Source: Pseudomonas sp. PIC25
Lineage (GTDB): Bacteria; Pseudomonadota; Gammaproteobacteria; Pseudomonadales; Pseudomonadaceae
NCBI RefSeq assembly: GCF_002286785.1
Contig: NZ_MUJY01000172.1
Coordinates: 1-61,044, forward strand
DNA: 61,044 bases
Reading direction: 5' to 3'
Shown one piece after another: positions 30,357 through 38,147 of this stretch. Position numbers and translations under genes: made by a program. Each line of letters begins with the position of its first letter. The first letter of the stretch is position 1. The notes under the pieces are model-generated. The model did no database searches. It saw only the letters and a list, made by a program, of their open reading frames with translations, and was not told the origin of the DNA.

Positions 30357-31618
30357 AGACGGATCGACAGACCATCGGCCAGCGACTGCCGATAGGCGCG
30401 CCAGGCCGGCACGCTGCCGATCAGCAGGGCGGCGCCCAGAATAGCGCCGAGCAGGCCCCACTCATAGCGGCTGGGTACCGCCAGCGGCAGGTACAGGCCG
30501 TACTGCACCTGCACATAGCCCTGGGCCAGGGCGATGCCGAGGTACAGCAGCGCCAGACCGAGCAGCACGCCGGCCAGGGCCAGGGCGAAGGCTTCCAGCA
30601 CCAGCAGCCCGGCGATATGCCAGGGCCGTGCGCCCACCGAGCGGAGGATGGCCATCTCCCGGCGCCGTTCGTTGAGGCTGGTGAGGATGGCAGTGAGCAT
30701 GCCGATCAATCCGGTCAGCACGACGAACCAGGACACCACCAGCAGCGCCTTTTCCGCCGTGCCCATCAAACCCCAGAGTTCCTGCAGGGCGACGCCGGGG
30801 AGGATCGCCAGCAGCGGTTCGCCCCGGTAGTCGTTGATCTCGCGTTGTACGGCGAAGGTGGCGATCTTGCTGTTCAGGCCGAGCATGAAAGCGGTGATCG
30901 CCTTCGGTTGCAGGTCCATGTGACGGGCCTGCTCGGCGCTCACCTTGCCGGCGCCTCGGGCAGGCACGCCGTTCTGCCAGTCGACGTGCAGGGCTTCCAT
31001 ACCGGCCAGGCTGATATGCAGGGTGCGGTCCACTGGGGTGCCGGTGCGCTTGAGGATGCCCACCACCTTGAACGGCTTGTCGTCGTGCTTGACCAGGCTT
31101 ACGGTGGCCACGCCGTGGGCCAGGACGATTTCCTCGCCCAACCCGTAGCCGAGGGTGTCGGCCACTTCGGCACCGAGCACCACTTCGAACGGGTCCTGTT
31201 CGAAGGGGCGGCCCTGGGCGATTTCCAGCGGCTGGCCGCGACCGTAGCGGTAGTGTTCGAAGTAGGCAGCGCTGGTTCCCATCACCCGGTAGCCGCGGTG
31301 GGAGTCGCCGAGGGAGATCGGGATCGCCCATTTCACCTGACGATGCTGGGCGAAGTGCTCGAAGCTGTCCCAGCGGATGTTGTTGGTGGCATTGCCGATG
31401 CGGAACACCGAATACAGCAGCAGGTTCACCGAGCCGGAACGGGCGCCGACGATCAGGTCGGTGCCGCTGATGGTGCTGGCGAAGCTGGCGCGCGCTTCAG
31501 TGCGTACCCGCTCCACGGCCAGCAGCAGGGTGACCGACAGGGCGATGGCGAATACGGTGAGCAGCGCGGTAAAACGGCGGTTGGCCAGACTGGCCAGGGC
31601 CAGGCGCAATAGGTACAT
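30353..31618 (-). CDS. MacB/FtsX-type ABC transporter permease
   Basis: This 421-residue permease has an N-terminal membrane helix (about residues 15-38), a large periplasmic domain (about 40-285) and three C-terminal helices typical of the MacB/LolCE/FtsX fold (VLTGLIGMLTAILTSLNERRREMAILRS). This fold moves substrate out of the inner membrane or works mechanically on periplasmic partners; it is not a classical importer fold. It pairs with the ATPase three bases upstream. Confidence 0.85.
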   Translation of the reverse strand: MYLLRLALASLANRRFTALLTVFAIALSVTLLLAVERVRTEARASFASTISGTDLIVGARSGSVNLLLYSVFRIGNATNNIRWDSFEHFAQHRQVKWAIPISLGDSHRGYRVMGTSAAYFEHYRYGRGQPLEIAQGRPFEQDPFEVVLGAEVADTLGYGLGEEIVLAHGVATVSLVKHDDKPFKVVGILKRTGTPVDRTLHISLAGMEALHVDWQNGVPARGAGKVSAEQARHMDLQPKAITAFMLGLNSKIATFAVQREINDYRGEPLLAILPGVALQELWGLMGTAEKALLVVSWFVVLTGLIGMLTAILTSLNERRREMAILRSVGARPWHIAGLLVLEAFALALAGVLLGLALLYLGIALAQGYVQVQYGLYLPLAVPSRYEWGLLGAILGAALLIGSVPAWRAYRQSLADGLSIRL

Positions 31619-31621
31619 GGA

Positions 31622-32329
31622 TCAGGCCTCGACGGGACGGCTGGCGCGATTGAGTTCGGCCAGGGACAGGCTGCGATCGAAAAGCGGGGCGAGGCTCTGG
31701 TCATGGCTGACGAACAGCAGGCTGGCGCCGGCTTCGCGGCATTCGGCGAAGAGCAGGCGCAGGAATGCCTCGCGGGCATCGGCATCAAGCGCCGAGGTGG
31801 GCTCGTCGGCGATCACCAGTTCCGGCTGGCCGATCAGGGCGCGGGCGGCGGCGACGCGTTGCTGCTGGCCGATGGACAGCGAGTCGGCACGGCGCATCAG
31901 CAGTTCTTCCTTCAGCCCCAGGTGTGCGAGCAGGCTGGCGGCGGCCTTGTCCACGCTGCCGTGACGTTGTTCGGCGCGCTGCGCCCGCAGGCGGGAAAAG
32001 TGACAGGGCAGCTCGACGTTTTCGCGCACCGAGAGGAACGGCAGCAGGTTGAACTGCTGGAAAATGTAGCCGGTGTGGTCGACGCGGAAGTGGTCGCGGG
32101 CGCTGGCGGAGAGTGCGCCGAGATCGGTGCCGAGCAGGCGGATGCTGCCGCGTCCGGGCTTCTGCACCCCGCCGAGCAGGCCGAGGAGGGTGGTCTTGCC
32201 GCTGCCGGATGGCCCTTTGAGAAACAGGGTCTCGCCGGCTTCCAGGCGGAACGCAGGAATATCCAGCAGTTCGTCCTGGCCGGGCCAGGCGAAGCCGAGT
32301 TCATGGAGTTCGATCAGGGGCGCGTTCAT
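31622..32329 (-). CDS. ABC transporter ATPase (LolD/MacB type)
   Basis: This 235-residue ATPase has Walker A GPSGSGKT at 39-46, a Q-loop in FQQFN, the signature LSIGQQQRVA at 151-160 and Walker B LVIADEP at 171-177, followed by D-loop SALDAD and SHD. The signature has Ile where most family members have Gly (LSGGQ). It partners the adjacent permease. It follows the His-rich DUF2796 gene after an intervening hairpin. Confidence 0.9.
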   Translation of the reverse strand: MNAPLIELHELGFAWPGQDELLDIPAFRLEAGETLFLKGPSGSGKTTLLGLLGGVQKPGRGSIRLLGTDLGALSASARDHFRVDHTGYIFQQFNLLPFLSVRENVELPCHFSRLRAQRAEQRHGSVDKAAASLLAHLGLKEELLMRRADSLSIGQQQRVAAARALIGQPELVIADEPTSALDADAREAFLRLLFAECREAGASLLFVSHDQSLAPLFDRSLSLAELNRASRPVEA

Positions 32330-32376
32330 CGTTCTTCGGCTGTGGGGCGAGTCCGTTCGCCGGAAAACAGAATGGC

Positions 32377-32402
32377 AAAAGGGGCGAGCCCATGCCCGCC
32401 CC
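32377..32402 (-). terminator. Hairpin with T-run inside the Zur-type operon
   Basis: On the minus strand GGGGCGGGC pairs with GCTCGCCCC (one G-U) across ATGG and is followed by TTTT. It lies between the DUF2796 stop and the ATPase start, so it may cut transcription partly and give more of the first gene product. Confidence 0.6.
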
Positions 32403-32416
32403 GGAATGTACTCAGG

Positions 32417-33010
32417 TCAGAAATTCAGGCGGGCGTTCTGCGCGTTGGCTTCGGCACCTTGCTGACCATTGGGGCCGATCAGTTGTACCTGAATTTTCTG
32501 GGTGGCGGGGAATGTGCCGAACAGTCCGGACAGGTTCAAGCCCTCGAGCGCCTCGGGTGCGTTGCAGGTGAACCGGTAGTGGGCGTGAATCTCGCTGTGC
32601 TCTTCTTCGTGATCGTGCCCGGCTTCTGCTTCGTGGTGTTCGTCTTCGTCGCCGAACAGCGGGCTTTCCAGCTCCTGCTTGGCCAGCTCGCAACCGGCGG
32701 CGGCCGGGAGCCCGAACAGAGCGGCGGGTTTTTCCAGTTGGTCGCGGGTAGCGGCAACCTTGGCCTTGTCTTCCTCGCTGTGGGCTTCGTGTTCGAAGCC
32801 GACCAGGTTCATCGACGGGCTTTCCAGTTCGATCTCCAGCGAGTTGCCGTCGAGTACCGCGTTCAGCCGGGCGACACCGTGTTCGTGGGCGCCCAGGCTA
32901 CCATGCTCTTCGTGCGCATGGTCGTGATCGTGGTGATGGTCGTCTTCGTTGGCCTGTGCGATGGCCAGGGGCAGGAGGGCGAAGGGCAGGGCGAGCAGCA
33001 GGCGGCGCAT
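32417..33010 (-). CDS. His-rich DUF2796 periplasmic metal-binding protein
   Basis: This 197-residue protein has a signal peptide (MRRLLLALPFALLPLAIAQA). Two His/Asp/Glu-rich stretches follow, HHHDHDHAHEEH near residue 25 and a second (EHHEAEAGHDHEEEHSEIHAH) in the second half, which look like zinc-buffering regions. It is the first gene of an operon with an ABC ATPase, a permease and a DUF3299 protein, directly behind a Zur-like palindrome. The start at 33010 follows CTGGAG; the frame is open upstream but would cross the operator. A role in zinc acquisition under starvation is inferred. Confidence 0.85.
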   Translation of the reverse strand: MRRLLLALPFALLPLAIAQANEDDHHHDHDHAHEEHGSLGAHEHGVARLNAVLDGNSLEIELESPSMNLVGFEHEAHSEEDKAKVAATRDQLEKPAALFGLPAAAGCELAKQELESPLFGDEDEHHEAEAGHDHEEEHSEIHAHYRFTCNAPEALEGLNLSGLFGTFPATQKIQVQLIGPNGQQGAEANAQNARLNF

Positions 33011-33036
33011 GGTGTTCTCCAGAGGGGTACGACTTG

Positions 33037-33059
33037 AAGTTGTTACGTTATAACAACTT
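33037..33059 (-). promoter_or_regulatory. Zur operator
   Basis: This perfect palindrome has arms AAGTTGTTA and TAACAACTT around CGTTA. The inner GTTACGTTATAAC differs from the Zur core GTTATAWTATAAC at two positions. It lies 27 bases before the DUF2796 ATG and contains a TATAAC -10-like hexamer on the minus strand, which fits repression by zinc-bound Zur. Confidence 0.8.
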
Positions 33060-33142
33060 TCATTGCGGTCTGGCCAGCGTCTGGTGTGCCGGTGGAGGGC
33101 ATGGGAGCATGCTTCGCATTCTTGTGGGATGAGGAGCGGGAG

Positions 33143-33481
33143 ATGCTGAGAATTCGCGGAACCATCGGTACGTGGCCGGTGGACCTGACGGTGGAACTGG
33201 ACGATGAGGATTGGGCACGACTGGCCTGCGTTCAGGCGATCGTACCGGAGGAGGCCAGGCCCGCTCCAGCGCGCAGCCAGCCGGTCGACGCTATCTGGCA
33301 GAGCGCCCAGGACCTGCTGCGCACCGCCGGTCAGATGGAAGGCCCCGATCTGCTGGCCCAGTTGCAAGCCCTGGCCGGCAGCGCCGACGCCGGCAAGCGC
33401 CTGCTGGTGCGCTTGCGCCATTGCCCGCAGGTGAAGCTGGAGAGCGGCGCCGATACACCGCTCTATCGCTGGCAGACATAA
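33143..33481 (+). CDS. Conserved hypothetical protein
   Basis: This 112-residue soluble protein begins MLRIRGTIGTWPVDLTVELD and has a Pro/Ala-rich middle (EEARPAPARSQP) and a helical C-terminal half. I do not recognise a domain. The ATG at 33143 is favoured over a GTG 57 bases upstream because GAGGAG stands six bases before it. It is divergent from the Zur-type operon and convergent with the thioredoxin gene. Confidence 0.65.
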   Translation: MLRIRGTIGTWPVDLTVELDDEDWARLACVQAIVPEEARPAPARSQPVDAIWQSAQDLLRTAGQMEGPDLLAQLQALAGSADAGKRLLVRLRHCPQVKLESGADTPLYRWQT

Positions 33482-33498
33482 GAGCAGCTATAAGCTTC

Positions 33499-33542
33499 CA
33501 GCGGCAAGCCACAAGGAAAGCCGGGACTTGCCGCTGCTTTTT
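33499..33542 (+). terminator. Rho-independent terminator between converging genes
   Basis: The perfect 10-base stem CAGCGGCAAG / CTTGCCGCTG is followed by CTTTTTT. It ends in the stop codon of the convergent thioredoxin-like gene. Confidence 0.8.
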
Positions 33543-34413
33543 AGTAGATCGCCTGGTACAGCTTGCGGCGATACAGGGTTACCAGCGGATGGTCGTTGCC
33601 CAGCAGGTCGAACACTTGCAGCAGGGTCGAGTGAGGGGCGCCGTTGTCGTAGCCGCGGTTGCGCACGAACAGCTTGAGCAGAGCGTCCAGGGCGGCTTCG
33701 TATTGCTGGCGGGCCAGTTGCTGGATCGCCAGTTGGTAAGCGGCCTCGTCGTCCTCAGCGTTCTGCGCCAGGCGCGATTTCAGCAGCGCCACTTCCGGCA
33801 GGTCGGCGGCGCGGCGCAGGAAGGTCAACTGGGCCTTGGCGCCGGCCAGCGCCTGCTTGTGCTCGTCGCCTTTCACGGCGTTCAGCACGGTCTCGGCTTC
33901 GCCCAGTTCGCCGCGCTCGGCCAGGCAGCGGGCATAGAGGATGAGCGCGGCGGCGTTCTCGTTGTCTTCGGTCAGCAGTTGCTTGAGCAGGCTCTCCGCC
34001 TCGCCGATACGACCTTCGGCGAAGGCGGCCTGGGCGCTCTCCAGCAGGTTGGCCTGGGGCGTGGCCGGTTCCGCCACATGCGGCTCGAGCATGGCGCGGA
34101 TCGCCGATTCCGGCTGGGCGCCAGCGAAGCCGTCCACCGGCTGGCCATCCTTGAACAGCACCACGGTCGGCAGGCTGCGGATGCCGAAGCGCATGACGAT
34201 GTCCTGCTCGACATCGCAGTTGACCTTGGCCAGCAGCAGCTCGCCCTGGTAGCTCTCGGCGATCTGCGCCAGCAGCGGCATCAGCGCTTTGCACGGCGCG
34301 CACCATTCGGCCCAGAAGTCCACCAGTACTGGCTTGTGGAAGGAGTTTTCGATCACCAGCCGTTCGAAGCTGGCGGCACCGGACACGTCGAAGATGTAGG
34401 GGGTATCGCTCAT
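33541..34413 (-). CDS. ybbN: Thioredoxin-TPR co-chaperone, YbbN/CnoX-like
   Basis: This 290-residue protein has an N-terminal thioredoxin domain (about 1-110) and a C-terminal TPR region (about 120-285). The active site is WCAPC at 37-41, so both cysteines are present, unlike the SQHC of E. coli CnoX. E. coli CnoX protects chaperone clients during bleach stress. The start at 34413 (MSDTPYIFDVSGAAS) is the family start. Confidence 0.88.
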   Translation of the reverse strand: MSDTPYIFDVSGAASFERLVIENSFHKPVLVDFWAEWCAPCKALMPLLAQIAESYQGELLLAKVNCDVEQDIVMRFGIRSLPTVVLFKDGQPVDGFAGAQPESAIRAMLEPHVAEPATPQANLLESAQAAFAEGRIGEAESLLKQLLTEDNENAAALILYARCLAERGELGEAETVLNAVKGDEHKQALAGAKAQLTFLRRAADLPEVALLKSRLAQNAEDDEAAYQLAIQQLARQQYEAALDALLKLFVRNRGYDNGAPHSTLLQVFDLLGNDHPLVTLYRRKLYQAIY

Positions 34414-34510
34414 GGGAAGGGCTTTCGCATTGAAAAGGGGATAGCTTCCAGCTTCGAGCCGCAAGCTTCAAGGAAAAGCGCAGGCTATCTCACACTGACC
34501 CCACTTGCCG

Positions 34511-35167
34511 CTATTGCCGCTTGGCATGGTAGAGGCTGACGCTACGGAATTCCGCCGGCTCCGCCAGGTCCGGCCAGGTGCAGGCGTCGAGCACGGCCAG
34601 GCGCCGGTATAGCGGATGCTGGAAATCGCGTACCCGCGAGTCGGCCACCAACGCTTCGCGGCCCCGGCTGAGGAACTGGTCGAGCAGCGGCAAGTTGGCC
34701 CGGTCGTAGAGTACGTCGGCCACCAGGATCAGGTCGAAGCGGTCGGCCTCGGCAAAGAAGTCCTCCGAATACTGCAGGGCGACACCGTTCAGCGCGGCGT
34801 TGGCCCGGCAGGAATCCAACGCCAGCGGGTCGAGATCGCAGGCCACCACCTCCAGCGCGCCGGCCTTGGCCGCTGCGATGGCCGCCACGCCGGAGCCGGC
34901 GCCGAAATCCAGCACACGCTTGCCGCGCACCCATTCCGGCCGTTCCGCCAACCAGCGCGCCAGGGCCAGACCGCTGGCCCAGCAGAAGCTCCAGTACGGC
35001 GGCTCTTCCAAAATACGGCGGGTTTCTTCGGGGCTGAACGCGCGGTCCATGTTTGCCGCGTCGATCAGCCAGAGATGCAGGTCAGTGCCGGGCAGGGACT
35101 CGGCCACCAGGCGGGCGTCGCCCAGCAGTTCGCTCAGCGCGCGTTGCAGGTTGTCGGGTGCATTCAT
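34511..35167 (-). CDS. Class I SAM-dependent methyltransferase, ETFB-lysine type
   Basis: This 218-residue methyltransferase has the SAM-binding motif I VLDFGAGSGVAAIAAAKAGA near residue 85 and the acidic motif VVACDLDPLAL. VADVLYDRANLP matches the D-V-L-Y-D pattern of the METTL20/ETFB lysine methyltransferase group. The target is probably a protein lysine, but electron-transfer flavoprotein genes are not nearby. It overlaps the upstream lipoprotein gene by four bases. Confidence 0.75.
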   Translation of the reverse strand: MNAPDNLQRALSELLGDARLVAESLPGTDLHLWLIDAANMDRAFSPEETRRILEEPPYWSFCWASGLALARWLAERPEWVRGKRVLDFGAGSGVAAIAAAKAGALEVVACDLDPLALDSCRANAALNGVALQYSEDFFAEADRFDLILVADVLYDRANLPLLDQFLSRGREALVADSRVRDFQHPLYRRLAVLDACTWPDLAEPAEFRSVSLYHAKRQ

Positions 35168-35628
35168 GGGGCGGGCACCAGCGAGAGGTCGCCGAGCACT
35201 TGGTTGGTGGGCGTGGGGATGGTGCGGGGCGGCAGGCGCAGGATCAGGCGCCCGGAATGGCTGGCGCGGCCACGCAGTTCGACGCGCGCGGCGCCGGGAA
35301 AGGCTTCCGGGTTGAAGCGCAGGGCGAACGCCAGCGGCGTGCCATCGGCCCGTCGGCTCAGGCTGGCCAGCAGCTTGCGCGGGCGGCCGCGCTCATCCAC
35401 TTGCAGCAAGGCCAGCTCCACCTCGGCGCCGCTGGGGGCACCGAGCAGCCGTCCGCTGATCTCGCGCAAATGTGCCGGCAACGGCATCGGAGTATCGACA
35501 GGCGGCGCCGGGCTAACACTGGGAGCCGCCGCGGGCGGCGTGGCGGGCGTCACCGGCGTTGAGTCGGGCGCGCTGGCGCAGGCGCTGAGCAGGAGGGTAA
35601 GGGCCAGTAGGCGCAGGCGTATCGGCAT
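35164..35628 (-). CDS. YbaY-family lipoprotein
   Basis: This 154-residue lipoprotein has a lipobox ending LLLSAC at about residue 16, then a Pro/Ala/Thr-rich linker (about 20-50). A beta-rich domain starting [26 protein letters not shown] is typical of YbaY. The start is 35628; an ATG three codons upstream is equally possible because neither has a strong Shine-Dalgarno. Its stop overlaps the methyltransferase ATG, so the two form an operon. Confidence 0.7.
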   Translation of the reverse strand: MPIRLRLLALTLLLSACASAPDSTPVTPATPPAAAPSVSPAPPVDTPMPLPAHLREISGRLLGAPSGAEVELALLQVDERGRPRKLLASLSRRADGTPLAFALRFNPEAFPGAARVELRGRASHSGRLILRLPPRTIPTPTNQVLGDLSLVPAP

Positions 35629-35769
35629 GGGAAGCATCCATCGCAACCACGACAGTATGGCAGGGCCGCGGCCCTGCGAACGGGGCGCCTGTATAGCGCA
35701 AAAGCCTCGGCTTGTCTTGCCGGCGGGATGCGCTACCATGGGCCTCCTTTCATCCGTACTGCCTTCATC

Positions 35770-36234
35770 ATGCACTGTCCTTTCTGCGGTGCCCACGACA
35801 CCAAGGTCATCGATTCCCGCCTGGTCGCCGAGGGCGAGCACGTGCGCCGCCGCCGCGAATGCCTGGCCTGCGGCGAGCGCTTCACCACCTTCGAAACCGC
35901 CGAGCTGGTCATGCCCCGGCTGATCAAGCAGGACGGCAGCCGCCAGCCGTTCGACGAGGAAAAACTCCGCGCCGGCATGCAGCGGGCGCTGGAAAAGCGG
36001 CCGGTCAGCGTCGAGCGCCTGGAAGAGGCCATCGCCCATATCAAGCACAAGCTACGTGCCACCGGCGAGCGCGAGGTCAAGTCGCGAGTGCTGGGCGAAC
36101 TGGTGATGGCCGAATTGCAGAAACTCGACGAAGTGGCCTACATCCGCTTCGCCTCGGTCTACCGGCGTTTCCAGGATCTCAACGAATTCCGCGAGGAAAT
36201 CGAGCGCCTGGCCCGCGAGCCGTCGAAAGACTGA
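35770..36234 (+). CDS. nrdR: Transcriptional repressor NrdR
   Basis: This 154-residue NrdR has a zinc ribbon formed by Cys3, Cys6, Cys31 and Cys34, followed by an ATP-cone domain ([20 protein letters not shown] onward). It represses ribonucleotide reductase genes according to dATP/ATP. The start ATG at 35770 begins [17 protein letters not shown]. The last base of its stop is the first base of the ribD ATG. Confidence 0.97.
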   Translation: MHCPFCGAHDTKVIDSRLVAEGEHVRRRRECLACGERFTTFETAELVMPRLIKQDGSRQPFDEEKLRAGMQRALEKRPVSVERLEEAIAHIKHKLRATGEREVKSRVLGELVMAELQKLDEVAYIRFASVYRRFQDLNEFREEIERLAREPSKD

Positions 36235-37346
36235 TGCCGGCACTTCCCGATCAGGCCTACATGGCCCGAGCCCTGGAGCTGGCGCGCAAAGGGCTTTACT
36301 CCACCCACCCCAATCCCCGTGTCGGCTGCGTGATCGTGCGCGACGGCCGCATCGTTGGTGAGGGCTGGCATGCCCGCGCCGGCGAGCCCCACGCCGAAGT
36401 GCATGCCTTGCGCCAGGCCGGCGACAAGGCAAAAGGCGCGACCGCCTACGTGACGCTGGAGCCTTGCAGCCACCACGGCCGTACCCCGCCCTGTGCGGAT
36501 GCGTTGGTGAACGCGGGAGTTGCCCGCGTGGTGGCAGCCATGCAGGACCCCAATCCACAGGTATCCGGCCGTGGCTTGCAGCGTCTGGCCGATGTCGGCA
36601 TCGCCGTGCAGAGCGGCATGCTGGAGGCGGAAGCACGGGCGCTGAACGCCGGCTTCATCAAACGCATGGAGAAGGGCTTGCCCTTCGTCCGGGTCAAGCT
36701 GGCCATGAGCCTGGACGGCCGCACGGCGATGGCCAGCGGCGAAAGCCAGTGGATTACCGGCCCGGCCGCACGTGCCGCAGTGCAGCGCTTGCGGGCCCGG
36801 GCCAGTGTGGTGCTGACCGGGGCGGACACGGTGCTCGCCGATCAGGCGCGGCTGACGGTGCGCCCCGAGGAGCTGGGCCTCAATGCCGAGCTGACCGCCC
36901 TGGCGCTGATGCGTCCGCCGTTGCGCGTATTGGTCGACGGCCGCCTGCGGGTACCTCTGAGTGCGCCGTTCTTCCAGGTCGGACCGGCGTTGGTGGCGAC
37001 GTGCGCGGCGGCATCGGCACGTGATCGTTTTCTCGAGGATGGCCACGAGCTGCTCGCCGTGCCAGGCAGTAACGGGCACGTGGACCTGAACCGGCTGCTG
37101 GTCGAACTGGCCGCGCGCGGCGCCAACGAGGTGCTGGTGGAAGCGGGACCACGGCTGGCCGGGGCTTTCGCCCGCCTCGGGCTGGTCGACGAGTACCAGC
37201 TCTTCGTCGCGCCGAAATTCCTCGGTTCCAGCGCCCGCCCGCTGCTCGACCTGCCGCTGGTGCGGATGGCCGAGGCGAAGGAATTGAAGATCACCGATAT
37301 CCGCGCGGTCGGCGACGATTGGCGGATCACCGCCGTTCCGCTCTGA
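36234..37346 (+). CDS. ribD: Bifunctional riboflavin biosynthesis protein RibD
   Basis: This 370-residue enzyme deaminates the pyrimidine intermediate and then reduces its ribosyl side chain. The N-terminal deaminase domain has the zinc site H53-A-E55 plus Cys78 and Cys87 (PCSHHGRTPPC). The reductase domain covers about 150-368 (VRVKLAMSLDGRTA). The ATG overlaps nrdR by one base. The rest of the riboflavin operon (ribE, ribBA, ribH, nusB), which I recall following in P. aeruginosa, is not downstream; a convergent tetR gene comes next. Confidence 0.95.
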   Translation: MPALPDQAYMARALELARKGLYSTHPNPRVGCVIVRDGRIVGEGWHARAGEPHAEVHALRQAGDKAKGATAYVTLEPCSHHGRTPPCADALVNAGVARVVAAMQDPNPQVSGRGLQRLADVGIAVQSGMLEAEARALNAGFIKRMEKGLPFVRVKLAMSLDGRTAMASGESQWITGPAARAAVQRLRARASVVLTGADTVLADQARLTVRPEELGLNAELTALALMRPPLRVLVDGRLRVPLSAPFFQVGPALVATCAAASARDRFLEDGHELLAVPGSNGHVDLNRLLVELAARGANEVLVEAGPRLAGAFARLGLVDEYQLFVAPKFLGSSARPLLDLPLVRMAEAKELKITDIRAVGDDWRITAVPL

Positions 37347-37352
37347 CTGCCT

Positions 37353-37985
37353 TCAGTGTGGGTTGGCCGTGGCGCTCCAGTCGCGCACCAGGCCGCGGAA
37401 CAGGGCGTCGATCAGCGCGGCGGTTTCCTGCAACGGATCGAACAGCAGCGGGTCGCGCGTCCAGTCGGTGAACAGACCAACGATGCCGGCATGCAGGGTA
37501 CGTGCGGCCAGGCGTGGCGTCAGTCCCTGATGAAGACGTTCGGCGGAGCGTTCGAACAATTGCTCGCACAATGAAATGAACTGATTGACGAAGGCATTGT
37601 GTCGCTCTTCGGCGTCGCGCAGTTCGTCGGTGAATTCGCAGCGGTGCAGCAGGATGGTGAAGATGCGCCGTTTCTGCTCGTCCCGCGCCAGGTTTTCCAC
37701 CGCCTCCACACACAGGTCACGCAACGCCATCAGTGGATTCTGGCCGTCGCAGCCGCACAGGCGTTCGGCGAGTTGCTCCGGCGGCAGGCGTACCTGGTTG
37801 AGCATTTCGTGGAACAGATGGGCCTTGTTCTGGAAGTGCCAATAGACCGCGCCTCGGGTCACCCCCGCTTCCCGCGCCACCTGTTCGAGGGTGGTGTGAG
37901 CCACGCCATTTTTCAGGAACAGAACTTCGGCCGCCGCCAGGATGGCGACGCGAGTCTGTTCGGCTTGTTCCTTGGTTCTACGCAT
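37353..37985 (-). CDS. TetR-family repressor of the RND pump, AcrR/TtgR-like
   Basis: This 210-residue regulator has an N-terminal helix-turn-helix (residues about 10-55; TTLEQVAREAGVTRGAVYWHF) nearly like AcrR/TtgR and an AcrR-type ligand domain. The start at 37985 (MRRTKEQAEQTRVAIL) matches the AcrR family N-terminus; a longer frame would run through the operator. It is divergent from the pump genes, with the operator between, so ligand-released repression of the pump is likely. Confidence 0.87.
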   Translation of the reverse strand: MRRTKEQAEQTRVAILAAAEVLFLKNGVAHTTLEQVAREAGVTRGAVYWHFQNKAHLFHEMLNQVRLPPEQLAERLCGCDGQNPLMALRDLCVEAVENLARDEQKRRIFTILLHRCEFTDELRDAEERHNAFVNQFISLCEQLFERSAERLHQGLTPRLAARTLHAGIVGLFTDWTRDPLLFDPLQETAALIDALFRGLVRDWSATANPH

Positions 37986-38053
37986 ACGAGGCGGCGATTC
38001 ACGGCTAGGCTCTGTCGAGGGAACAGAGTGTAACGATTTTGCCGCCAATGGTC

Positions 38054-38080
38054 TGTTTACAAACGTGAATGTATGTAACA
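38054..38080. promoter_or_regulatory. AcrR-like operator between tetR and the pump
   Basis: This imperfect inverted repeat is TGTTTACA ... TGTAACA. Its right half GTGAATGTATGTA (38065-38077) is identical to the right half of the E. coli AcrR operator. The left half keeps TACA. It lies 69 bases from the tetR start and 68 bases from the pump ATG. Confidence 0.75.
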
Positions 38081-38147
38081 GCATCGGCACCTTTCCTGCG
38101 AATCGTATTCAAATTTCACTCGCTTCCGTCGTGCCTTGGAGCCCGTT

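Noticed and set aside
34440-34515. AGCTTC/GAAGC-rich short repeats near the methyltransferase gene, and similar ones near 48430
   Set aside because: They look like degenerate REP fragments, but the copies are too short and diverged for me to define boundaries.
35629-35769. FMN riboswitch before nrdR-ribD
   Set aside because: The short gap shows none of the conserved RFN segments that I could recognise, and it is too short for a full RFN element plus expression platform.
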